Assembly: GCF_019464495.1 (NCBI RefSeq)
Contig: NZ_CP080492.1
Location: forward strand, 1,550,001-1,614,000
Length of the DNA: 64,000 bases
Source of the DNA: Leucobacter luti
Lineage (GTDB): Bacteria; Actinomycetota; Actinomycetes; Actinomycetales; Microbacteriaceae
Direction of reading: 5' to 3'
Shown: in pieces, positions 8,248 through 16,396 of the stretch
How the letters are laid out: each line of letters starts with the position of its first letter
How positions within the stretch are numbered: the first letter of the stretch is position 1
Program-made: the position numbers and the translations under genes
The notes under the pieces: generated by a model
What the model saw: the letters and a program-made list of their open reading frames with translations, nothing else
The model's database searches: none
What the model was told of the DNA's origin: nothing

Positions 8248-10872
8248 ACCCGAAAGACACCCTCGTCCGCACGCGCGCGTTCGGTGAAGCCGCGCAGCGC
8301 GGGCAGCGCCCTCGGCGGCATCATTGGCGCAGTTGCAATGAGCGCAATCGCCGGCGTCCTCGTCACGGCAGCGGTAACCCCGGTGGTCGCACTCAGCGGC
8401 ACCGCGGCAAACTCCGCAATCGAAATCTTCGAGAGCCTTCCGAACCACCTCGACCCGAGTCGTCTCGCTGAGCCCTCCACGCTGTGGGCCACAGGCGCAG
8501 ACACCACGGTCTACAAGTTGGCGGAGTTCTATGATCAGGATCGCGAAACCGTGGGTTGGGACGATATCTCCCAGTTCGTGAAAGACGCGGCCGTCGCCGA
8601 GGAGGATCCCCGCTTCTACACGCATGGCGGTGTCGATATGCTCGCAACGGCGCGAGCGGTGCTGCAGAACGCTGCGGGCCAGAACCTGTCGGGCGCCTCG
8701 ACGATCACGATGCAGTACGTGCGTAACGTGCTGATCCAGGACGCACTCGCGATTCCCGACGAGGAAGAGCAGAAAGCCGCGTACAAAGACGCGATGAAGC
8801 AGGATGTCGATCGCAAGCTCAAAGAAATGAAGCTCGCGATCAGCATCGAGAAGAAGTACCCGAAAGACGAGATCCTGCTCGGGTACCTCAATATCGCCCT
8901 GTTTGGCCGCACGATCTACGGCATCGAGTCTGCAGCACAGTACTACTACAGCTCTTCGGCGAAGGACCTCTCGCTCGCGCAGGCGGCCAGCCTCGTCGCG
9001 ATCGTGAACAACCCCGGCCACCTCCAGATCGACGTTCCCGAGAACATCCCGGCCAACAAAGAGCGCCGCGACAAGATCCTCGGCAGCATGCTGAACCACG
9101 GCAAGATCACCCAAGCCCAGTACGACGAAGCCATCGCTACCGAGGTCGAACCGGCCATCAAGCCCCGCGTCGCGGGCTGCGTCGAGGCCGAAAAGAACTT
9201 CGGCGTCGGCTACTTCTGCGACTACGTGCAGCGGTACATCAAGCAGGATCCCAACTTCGGGGACACCCCAGAAGAGCGCGAGTTCAACTTCAGCCGCGGC
9301 GGCTACGACATCTACACGACGATCGATCTCGATATGCAGGCCGCGGGCCTGGACGCAACCCGCGCCACGGTGCCCGCCGTCATGGACGGCATCGATGTTG
9401 GGGCCGCGACCAGCAGCGTCGAGGTCGGCACCGGACGTGTGCTCTCGATGGTACAGAACAAGGTGTTCAGTAACGATCCGACCGTCATCGAGACAGATCC
9501 TGGCTACTCGGCAATCAACTACAACACCGACTTCGAGTACGGCGGCTCCAGCGGCTTCCAGGTCGCCTCGACGTTCAAGGCAATCACACTCGCCGAGTGG
9601 ATCCGGACAGGTCACTCCGTGCGCGACATCGTAAATGTCAATAGCCGCACCGTGCAGGAGAGCTCGTTCCAGGCGTCTTGTATGACCGACGGCGTCTACG
9701 GCTTCGGCTCCTTCCCGTTCACAAACGACAACGAGGGCACGAAGGGCAACCAGCCCGTGCTCACCGCGATCGGCAACTCGATCAACGGCGGTCTCGTTTC
9801 CATGCAGCAGAAGATGGATCTCTGCGAGACCTTCGCCACGGCAAAGAAGCTCGGTATCCACCGCGCCTCGGACCAGACGAATCCGGATCTGCCGAACTAT
9901 GGCACCCGCGAGCTCACAATGGTGCCTTCCAACGTCTACGGTGGCATTGACGAGATCGCTCCGATCACGATGGCGGCGGCCTACGCGGCATTTGCCGGCG
10001 ACGGCACCGTCTGCACTCCGGTTCCGATTGATCTCATCACTGGCCCAGATGGTGCTGAGGTCCCGTTTACCAAGAGCGAGTGCTCGGAAGGGCTTCAGCC
10101 CGAGGTTGCAGCTGGCGTCGCCTACGCGCTGCAGTACGCGGTCTCGAACGGACTCGCGCGGCACGCGGCGTCCGCCTACGGCGTCCCGCACCTCGCGAAG
10201 ACCGGTACCTCTGATCACGTCATTGACAACTGGACTGTCGGCGCGAGCACCAGGGTCGCAACAGCAACCTGGGTCGGAAACGCCGGCCCAGTGCAGTTCG
10301 CTGACGGCACCTGGGGCCGCGTCTCCACGCAGGGCTTCGGCGGGCTCATGTACGCCGATCAGAGCATCTGGCCCGCAGTGATGAACACGGCTGACGCACG
10401 CTACGGTGGCGAAGCCTTCCCCGAGCCGACACAGTCGGCGATTCAGCAGACCATGGTCACCGTGCCAGACGTCAAGGGGAAATCGTTCGACGAGGCCTCT
10501 TCGATGCTGTCACAGCTCGGCTTCAACGTTTCTGACGGCGGCGAGGTTGACTCCTCCGTCGGCAAGGGTCTCGTAGCGTCCTCTGACCCGGCGGGTGGAT
10601 CCTCGATCCCGCAGGGCTCCGGCGTCACGGTCTTCCGCAGCAACGGCGAGGCTTCGCCGGTACCCGACGGCCTCATCGGCGCGACAGGCAATGCTGCAAA
10701 GTCCACGCTGAACGGTAGTGGTTTCTCCGACGTCGACTTCACTTGTGAGGCCGGCGGCAAAGCCGACGGCAAGAAGCACAAAGTGGTCGCGGTGAGTCCG
10801 GGCAGCGGCGAGGAAGCCCGCGTGAGCGGCACCATCACTCTGACTCTCGACTGCGGCAAGAGTAAGGACTAG
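8245..10872 (+). CDS. Bifunctional penicillin-binding protein (PonA-type) with PASTA domains, copy 2
   Basis: Tandem paralogue of the preceding gene, also 875 residues and with the same architecture: membrane anchor, GT51 domain (EEDPRFYTHGGVD, GASTITMQ), transpeptidase (STFK within QVASTFKAITL, SIN, KTGTSDH) and two PASTA repeats. The transpeptidase has many substitutions relative to copy 1 around the active site (for example KTGTSDHVID against KTGTTDEVKD), which could change beta-lactam affinity or substrate preference. It has its own leaderless-type promoter. The metallophosphoesterase gene follows after 5 bases, a neighbour pair also seen for ponA2 in mycobacteria. Confidence 0.93.
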   Translation: MTRKTPSSARARSVKPRSAGSALGGIIGAVAMSAIAGVLVTAAVTPVVALSGTAANSAIEIFESLPNHLDPSRLAEPSTLWATGADTTVYKLAEFYDQDRETVGWDDISQFVKDAAVAEEDPRFYTHGGVDMLATARAVLQNAAGQNLSGASTITMQYVRNVLIQDALAIPDEEEQKAAYKDAMKQDVDRKLKEMKLAISIEKKYPKDEILLGYLNIALFGRTIYGIESAAQYYYSSSAKDLSLAQAASLVAIVNNPGHLQIDVPENIPANKERRDKILGSMLNHGKITQAQYDEAIATEVEPAIKPRVAGCVEAEKNFGVGYFCDYVQRYIKQDPNFGDTPEEREFNFSRGGYDIYTTIDLDMQAAGLDATRATVPAVMDGIDVGAATSSVEVGTGRVLSMVQNKVFSNDPTVIETDPGYSAINYNTDFEYGGSSGFQVASTFKAITLAEWIRTGHSVRDIVNVNSRTVQESSFQASCMTDGVYGFGSFPFTNDNEGTKGNQPVLTAIGNSINGGLVSMQQKMDLCETFATAKKLGIHRASDQTNPDLPNYGTRELTMVPSNVYGGIDEIAPITMAAAYAAFAGDGTVCTPVPIDLITGPDGAEVPFTKSECSEGLQPEVAAGVAYALQYAVSNGLARHAASAYGVPHLAKTGTSDHVIDNWTVGASTRVATATWVGNAGPVQFADGTWGRVSTQGFGGLMYADQSIWPAVMNTADARYGGEAFPEPTQSAIQQTMVTVPDVKGKSFDEASSMLSQLGFNVSDGGEVDSSVGKGLVASSDPAGGSSIPQGSGVTVFRSNGEASPVPDGLIGATGNAAKSTLNGSGFSDVDFTCEAGGKADGKKHKVVAVSPGSGEEARVSGTITLTLDCGKSKD
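8522..9147 (+). repeat. Near-identical direct repeat, copy 2 (GT51 domain)
   Basis: Partner of 5822-6447; two mismatches were seen in 626 bases. Outside this block the two genes differ at many third positions and amino acids. Confidence 0.9.
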
Positions 10873-10877
10873 TCACC

Positions 10878-11798
10878 GTGGGGCGGAGTCCACATCCTGC
10901 TGCGGTTGTCCTCGGGGCAGCCGCAGCGGGAGTCGCCGTGTGGTCCACGGTGATCGAGCGCCGCCTGTTCACCGTGCGGCGGCACACGCTCCCGCTCCTC
11001 ACGGACGGAGCTGCGCCGATCCGGGTCCTGCAGCTCTCCGATCTCCACCTCGCCCCGTGGCAGTCCAACAAGGTCGATTGGGTGCGCTCGCTCGCTGAGC
11101 TCAGACCCGATCTCGTCGTACTCACCGGTGATCTCATGGGACACCTTCAGGCGCGCCACGCGCTCCTCCATGCGCTTCGCCCGCTCGCCGAGCAGGCGCC
11201 GACAGTGTTCGTGCACGGCTCGAATGACTACTACGGGCCAGCCTTCAAGAACCCCGTCAAGTACCTGCTTGAGCCGAGCCGCAAGAGCACGCGCACGCCG
11301 GACATCGACAATGTGGCGCTGACTCAGGGGCTCGAACAGCTTGGCGGCATCAACCTCAACAATGGCGCCAGGCGGATCGAAGTTCGCGGCACCTCGCTTG
11401 AGCTCCTCGGACTGAACGACCCGCACATTCGCTACGACAGCGTCGACGCGATGCGTGCTGCGCGTGATCAGCTCGGAACCGCACCAGAGCACGTGCTTCG
11501 TCTCGGTGTCGTCCACGCGCCGTACCAAGAGGCTCTCGGCGCACTCCTGGACGACCAAGCCGAGCTCATTCTCGCGGGTCATACCCACGGTGGGCAGGTG
11601 CGCGTTCCCGGCGTCGGGGCGCTGACTTCCAACTGCGATCTGCCGACCACGCAGGCTCGGGGCATGAGTGTGTGGCACGACGCACACCGCGCAGCATTCC
11701 TCAATGTGAGCGCCGGACTGGGCAACTCGATCTACGCGCCGGTGCGCTTCGCATGCCGTCCAGAGGCATCACTGATCACGCTGGAGGCGGCGAGGTAG
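10878..11798 (+). CDS. Membrane-anchored metallophosphoesterase
   Basis: 306 residues from the GTG at 10878. An N-terminal hydrophobic segment (about residues 6-24) anchors the protein. Metal-binding motifs of the calcineurin-like fold are present in order: QLSDLHL (D-x-H, near 53), VVLTGDL, VHGSND (the usual GNHD, here GSND), and GHTHGGQ near 233. YkuE/YaeI-like members of this family cleave pyrophosphate bonds of lipid-linked or UDP-linked precursors, but the substrate here is not evident. The 5-base gap to the second PBP gene suggests one transcript and a role in the cell envelope. Confidence 0.88.
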   Translation: MGRSPHPAAVVLGAAAAGVAVWSTVIERRLFTVRRHTLPLLTDGAAPIRVLQLSDLHLAPWQSNKVDWVRSLAELRPDLVVLTGDLMGHLQARHALLHALRPLAEQAPTVFVHGSNDYYGPAFKNPVKYLLEPSRKSTRTPDIDNVALTQGLEQLGGINLNNGARRIEVRGTSLELLGLNDPHIRYDSVDAMRAARDQLGTAPEHVLRLGVVHAPYQEALGALLDDQAELILAGHTHGGQVRVPGVGALTSNCDLPTTQARGMSVWHDAHRAAFLNVSAGLGNSIYAPVRFACRPEASLITLEAAR

Positions 11799-11852
11799 TA
11801 TTGCTCTGCGCCGGAGCGGTGCTGCAGTGCAGAACACGAGGTGGGAGCGCAG

Positions 11853-13025
11853 TTGACGAGCACAACTGGGGCACGTGCACGCAGACTTCGCCTGCCCAGG
11901 ATGACGGGACGCAGCCCCCATGAGTCGCACCGAGCGGCGAGCCCACTTGAGCTCCTCTTCGACCTCGTCTTCGTTGTCGCTGTCTCCCAAGCGTCCCAGA
12001 ATCTACATCACGGGATCATCGAGGGCCATGCCGCTGCGGCGACGCTGAGCTACGCAATGGTGTTCTTCGCGGTCTGGTGGGCGTGGATGAACTTCACCTG
12101 GTTTGCTTCGGCGTTCGACACCGACGATTGGCTCTATCGAGTCACCACCATCGTGCAGATGGGCGGTGTGCTCATGCTCGCTGCTGGGGTACACGATGCA
12201 ATGGCAAATGGTGCCTGGTCGCTCGTCACCCTGGGGTACGTCGTGATGCGTATAGCGATGGTCGGGCAGTGGTTGCGCCTCGCCGCTTCCGACCCCTCGC
12301 ATCGCAGCGTTGCACTGCGGTTCGCCGGAGGAATCGCCCTCGCACAGGTGTTTTGGGTGGTGCGGCTCGCTTTCCCACCCGAGGTCCAGTTCTGGACCTT
12401 CTGGCCGGCGATGCTGCTCGAGGTCCTGGTGCCCCTCTGGGCGGAGCGCCACCATCGCACGCCCTGGCATGCCGCTCACGTCGCTGAGCGATTCGGTCTG
12501 TTCACTCTCATCTTGCTCGGCGAAAGCCTGCTCGCTTCTGCAAACGCCATCATCGATGCGGCCGCGACCACACACGAACCCACCAGACTGGTGTTTCTTG
12601 CGGTGAGCGGTTTGCTCATCGCGGCAGGCATGTGGTGGGTGTACTTCAGTTTCGAGCAGGGCGACCGGCTCACGTCCTCCAGATCCGGGTTCCTGTACGG
12701 ATACGGGCATTACTTCTTGTTCGCGGCGGCAGGTGCAGTGTCAGCCGGGATCGAAGTCGAGCTTGATCTCATCACTGGAGCAGCCGAACATCTCTCAGAG
12801 GCCACAGCTGCGGCAGCACTCGCCGTGCCCGTGGCGATCTTCTTGCTCGCGGTGTGGACCATGCTATTGCGCGGGAAGATCTCGCACCGTGCGACCGCCT
12901 GCTACTTCGGAGCCACCGCGCTCCTCCTGTCGTCCACGGTCGTTCCCATTTCAACGGTCGCCGCGACCGCGGGCTGTGTCGTTGTCGCGGTGGCGGCGAT
13001 CGAAGCCCAGCGCTCCCGGCGCTGA
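11853..13025 (+). CDS. Low-temperature-requirement A (LtrA) family membrane protein
   Basis: About 390 residues, strongly hydrophobic with multiple transmembrane helices and no large soluble domain. The N-terminal signature LELLFDLVFVVAVSQ followed by a WWAWMNFTWFASAFDTDDWLYR-type segment identifies the LtrA family, whose molecular activity is unknown (named for a Listeria cold-growth mutant). I prefer the TTG at 11853, which has GGGAG five bases upstream; a GTG at 11841 and an ATG near 11899 are alternatives. A 16-base tandem repeat begins right after the stop. Confidence 0.85.
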   Translation: MTSTTGARARRLRLPRMTGRSPHESHRAASPLELLFDLVFVVAVSQASQNLHHGIIEGHAAAATLSYAMVFFAVWWAWMNFTWFASAFDTDDWLYRVTTIVQMGGVLMLAAGVHDAMANGAWSLVTLGYVVMRIAMVGQWLRLAASDPSHRSVALRFAGGIALAQVFWVVRLAFPPEVQFWTFWPAMLLEVLVPLWAERHHRTPWHAAHVAERFGLFTLILLGESLLASANAIIDAAATTHEPTRLVFLAVSGLLIAAGMWWVYFSFEQGDRLTSSRSGFLYGYGHYFLFAAAGAVSAGIEVELDLITGAAEHLSEATAAAALAVPVAIFLLAVWTMLLRGKISHRATACYFGATALLLSSTVVPISTVAATAGCVVVAVAAIEAQRSRR

Positions 13026-13026
13026 G

Positions 13027-13096
13027 CGCGAGCACAGCGGACCGCGAGCACGGCGGATCGCGAGCACAGCGGATCGCGAGCACAGCGGACCGCGAG
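13027..13096. repeat. Short tandem repeat, 16-bp unit, four copies plus a partial
   Basis: Units at 13027, 13043, 13059 and 13075, consensus CGCGAGCACAGCGGAY, with one further substitution in unit 2. It lies between the convergent ltrA-like and response-regulator genes. There are no spacers, so it is not a CRISPR array. It is not in a coding frame that I can support. Confidence 0.9.
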
Positions 13097-13127
13097 GAAC
13101 ACTCTGCGCCTTGCCTCCGCTCAATGA

Positions 13128-13826
13128 TCAGCTGAGCGGCTCCCCGTTCTGATTGAGCGGGGCCAGGGGATCAATGTATCCGTCTGCCCATGCCATCCGA
13201 GCAAAATCCAGTTTGGTGCGCACATCCACACCGAGCGAGGAGTACTTCTTCTTGACGCGGTCGAGGTATTGCTTCGCAGTTTCGCGACTGATGTGCAGTG
13301 CGTCACCGACCTGGTCAAGCGTGAGCCCCGACGCGTACAGCACAAGACACTGTTCTTCTTGAGTGCTCAGCTGTGGCCGACCGGAGTCACCTGCAATGAT
13401 TGCGGCGAGTTCCGTGGATACCCAGCTTTCTCCTCGTGCCGCAGCGTGCACTGCCGCCAGGATGTCAGTCTCAGAGTCTCGCTTCCCGATCACCCCGGTC
13501 ACCCCCGCGCGCACAATCTTGCGGACGAGCATCGGCGAAGCCAACGCAGAGAAGACCAAGATTCGCAGCCCAGCAGCGAGCAGGCGCTCAACCAGATCGA
13601 CATCCACGCTTGGGCGACGTTCGACCATGAGATCGAGCAGCAGCAAATGTGGCCGCTGCTCATCTGGGGCCTCCCGCACCCACTTGACGAACTCAGGGGC
13701 GGTTTCTCCGCTGAACACAATCTCGAAGGAGCCCTCGCCACGCAAGAGCTCTTCGGTGCGCACGCGTTGGAGCATATGGTCTTCTACGATTGCGACTCGG
13801 CACCGCTGTGCGCTACTGTAATTCAT
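13128..13826 (-). CDS. NarL/FixJ-type response regulator
   Basis: 232 residues from the ATG at 13826, preceded by GGGGAA; the longer open frame upstream lacks a better start. The receiver domain (about residues 8-130) has VAIVEDH at its acidic pocket and the phospho-acceptor aspartate in LLLLDLMVE, although the region is less canonical than usual. The C-terminal LuxR-type helix-turn-helix reads STQEEQCLVLYASGLTLDQV, then ISRETAKQYLDRVKKKYSSL. The gene diverges from the sensor kinase starting at 13904 and is its obvious partner. Targets are unknown, but the adhesin gene immediately after the kinase is a candidate. Confidence 0.88.
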   Translation of the reverse strand: MNYSSAQRCRVAIVEDHMLQRVRTEELLRGEGSFEIVFSGETAPEFVKWVREAPDEQRPHLLLLDLMVERRPSVDVDLVERLLAAGLRILVFSALASPMLVRKIVRAGVTGVIGKRDSETDILAAVHAAARGESWVSTELAAIIAGDSGRPQLSTQEEQCLVLYASGLTLDQVGDALHISRETAKQYLDRVKKKYSSLGVDVRTKLDFARMAWADGYIDPLAPLNQNGEPLS

Positions 13827-13903
13827 CAGTTCCCCGCCCTTGAGCTCTATGATCCGCTCTCGTATCCAGTATCGTATGGCACCGGAACCAGAGCTGGGCC
13901 ACG

Positions 13904-16216
13904 ATGTCCGCACTCGACCAAGACAGAGGATTCCTGATTCGTATAGGCGCGTTCTTCTCTCCTCTCGTCGCGGATCTCCGGCCAGCGGACGCCAGCTGGG
14001 CTTCGCGCTCGCTACTCTCCTCGATCAGAGAAGTCATGCTCGGCATGATCGCGGTCTGGCAGTTGGTCATGGTGCTCGCGGCCGGTGTGTCGGTGGGGTG
14101 GTCCGCCTGGCCTGTGATGGTGGGGAATCTGGGGCTCGCGGCCGCAGCTGTGCTCGCCCTCCGACGGTTTCCGAACATGCCCGTCTGGCCACTCCCGGTG
14201 GTGATGGCGGCGCTCGGTCTGGTGGGATACCTGAGCAGCGGTGATCTTGCTTCCGTGTTGGTCTTCGCGTCGTGCTGGCAGATCAATTTCGCCAGTTGCG
14301 CGGTCGGACTTCTCGTCTTCCGTCCCGCGGCGGTCCCTCTAGTGTTCGTCCTTGCTGTATCGGTGAGTGGCGGGATCCTCCTCTGGCTTCCAAGCTGGGG
14401 AGCGGACCTCCCCGTTTCGATCATCATCACGCAACTGTCGATCATTCTTGCCCTCCGGTACGGTGTACCCCCGCTGTTCGCACTCGCGAAACTCCGAGAT
14501 GAGGAGGAACATCGCTCCGCTGAGGCGATCGAACGCGCCGAGATTGCGCAGCGCACGAGTCGCCAGATTGCGGAAGAATCTCGCGTGCTGCACGACACCG
14601 CGGTCAACACACTCGGCGCGATCGCGAACGGCGGTCTGGGAGTTGCGCACGCGGATCACGTGCGGATGCAGTGTGCGAACGACCTGCGCGCGCTCGAGGA
14701 TCTTCAGGGGGACCGTTCAGGGTCCCGACCGGCTGCACTTCAGCTCATCGAAGCACTGCAGTCCTCATGGATCATGGTCCGTCGCAGTGGAGCGAGCGAC
14801 GAGCAGCTCACTCAGGCTCTCTCCCAGGTCTCCATAGCTCGGCTGACGGGATTTGCTGGGGCGGTCAGGGAGATCGTCACCAACGCGGCAAAACACTCCG
14901 GTGTTCCCCACCTCGACGCGTCGGTGAGGATCAGCGGGAGTCGCCTGAGCGTCGAGATACGCGACGACGGTGTCGGTTTCGATGCTGCGGCTGTTGATCT
15001 CCGAGGCCTCACTCACTCGGTGCGCGAACGCGCAGAACTCCATGGGTTCTCAGCAACGGTCGATTCCGTGCCCGGTGGCGGCACGACAGCGGCGCTCGCC
15101 CTGCATCTCAGCCAGGCAGCGACTTCCCCGGTGCCCCGAATCGTCCCGCCGCCACGGGTCGAAGACACCATTCGAAGCCTGCAGCAACGGGCAGCCCTCC
15201 TCTGGGCGGGCGGTGTGACGATGGTCAGCATCGTTCTCAGTGCAGCGAACCCCGCAAACTACAGGCTTTCTGCGCTTCTCCTGATCGCGACCATGATCAT
15301 TTCCGTGCTCCTGATACGTTTCAGCCCGCGTCAGGGCGGGGCTTTCTGGAGCAGCATGGTGCTCATCAGCGCACCGAGTTTCATCTTCGTGTGCGCCGCG
15401 GCCACCACAGAATTCGGCACCAGCCAGGCGATCCACTGGCAAGCTCTCGCACCCACTGCCCCATTCGTCTGGCTCCTTGCCCACCGCCGTCGACGCGGAG
15501 TCTGGGCTGCCACGGTCCTCTGGATACTTACCGCGACCACGGTCATGTTCCTCGGGCTGCCGTCGACGCGGGATGGGCTTGCAATCGTTGCTACGGCTCT
15601 CGCAGTCGGCCTGGGATTCGCGCTCGTGTGGGCGCGTTTCCAAACCGCAGTCGCCCGGCTCTGCTTCGGAACAGCGGCGGCCGAGCAGCGCACATTCTGG
15701 GCAAATCTGGACACGAGCGCGGCACGGGCCGCACAGCGCACGTACCTCCGATGGATCGATACCGGCCTGGACTCAGCCATGCAATTGATGCGGGATATCG
15801 TCGAAGAGCGTCGGGATGCGCGGGAGCTCGAGACGCAGATCGCGTGCGGGAACGAAGAGCGCTATCTACGTCAGGTCATCCAAGTCGGGCCGCAGCTCAT
15901 TCGCCTCGCCCCTCGCCTCTTTCCCGCGATGCGGCGCGCGCATGACCAAGAGATCGAGCTCACCCTACGGCTCGGGGATCAAGATGCTCCGGATCACGAT
16001 ACGGCTCGGAGGATCGTGGGTGAAGTCACTGCAGCGATCGACACCGCTGCCGCCACTGATCGAGTGGCCGTTTCGCTCTTTCCCGTCCATGATGGACTAC
16101 AGCTCACGCTGGTACACACCTCCGGAGCGCCGGCCCGGCCGCACACCTCCCAGCTCCTGTTTCATGTGCCAGAAGAAACTCAGGCAGCTCGGAGCGCTGC
16201 CCAGCACACCGAGTGA
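13904..16216 (+). CDS. Large two-part membrane sensor histidine kinase
   Basis: 770 residues. Module 1: about five membrane helices (residues 40-190), a short linker, the dimerisation histidine in VLHDTAVNTLGA (near 229), then an ATPase domain with an N-box EIVTNAAKHS near 322 and G-boxes DDGVGF near 352 and VPGGGTT. Module 2: a second set of about five hydrophobic segments (about 428-580) and a further 190-residue soluble region that has no N- or G-box. The second soluble part may be a degenerate kinase or a sensor/regulatory domain. Family members usually have one module only, so this looks like a fusion or internal duplication with loss of activity in the second half. Cognate regulator is at 13128-13826. 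Confidence 0.82.
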   Translation: MSALDQDRGFLIRIGAFFSPLVADLRPADASWASRSLLSSIREVMLGMIAVWQLVMVLAAGVSVGWSAWPVMVGNLGLAAAAVLALRRFPNMPVWPLPVVMAALGLVGYLSSGDLASVLVFASCWQINFASCAVGLLVFRPAAVPLVFVLAVSVSGGILLWLPSWGADLPVSIIITQLSIILALRYGVPPLFALAKLRDEEEHRSAEAIERAEIAQRTSRQIAEESRVLHDTAVNTLGAIANGGLGVAHADHVRMQCANDLRALEDLQGDRSGSRPAALQLIEALQSSWIMVRRSGASDEQLTQALSQVSIARLTGFAGAVREIVTNAAKHSGVPHLDASVRISGSRLSVEIRDDGVGFDAAAVDLRGLTHSVRERAELHGFSATVDSVPGGGTTAALALHLSQAATSPVPRIVPPPRVEDTIRSLQQRAALLWAGGVTMVSIVLSAANPANYRLSALLLIATMIISVLLIRFSPRQGGAFWSSMVLISAPSFIFVCAAATTEFGTSQAIHWQALAPTAPFVWLLAHRRRRGVWAATVLWILTATTVMFLGLPSTRDGLAIVATALAVGLGFALVWARFQTAVARLCFGTAAAEQRTFWANLDTSAARAAQRTYLRWIDTGLDSAMQLMRDIVEERRDARELETQIACGNEERYLRQVIQVGPQLIRLAPRLFPAMRRAHDQEIELTLRLGDQDAPDHDTARRIVGEVTAAIDTAAATDRVAVSLFPVHDGLQLTLVHTSGAPARPHTSQLLFHVPEETQAARSAAQHTE

Positions 16217-16248
16217 GCTCAGGCTCCGAGACCTCGAAGGGCACGCGT

Positions 16249-16268
16249 GACCCCCGCGCAGGGGTCAT
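16249..16268 (+). terminator. Short terminator after the sensor kinase
   Basis: TGACCCC (16249-16255) pairs with GGGGTCA (16262-16268) and is followed by TTT. Confidence 0.6.
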
Positions 16269-16283
16269 TTCCGGATTGGCACT

Positions 16284-16312
16284 TTTCACGAGGGCCACGG
16301 CTTGGTACAGTC
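16284..16312 (+). promoter_or_regulatory. Candidate promoter of the adhesin gene
   Basis: TTTTCA (16284-16289) and TACAGT (16307-16312) are spaced 17 bases apart, giving a leader of roughly 75-80 bases before the ATG at 16397. Confidence 0.4.
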
Positions 16313-16396
16313 ACATCGATTCTCGTGCGGTTTCTCCAGCGTGACGGTACGCCGCATCCTCAGCTCAATCACCATGAACATACGGCAGGACGTGCA

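Noticed and set aside
7666..10218. An 850-residue open frame opposite the PBP genes
   Set aside because: Shadow of both PBP coding regions; its internal repetition simply mirrors the duplicated block.
13027..13096. CRISPR array
   Set aside because: The repeat units are contiguous 16-mers with no spacers and no cas genes nearby.
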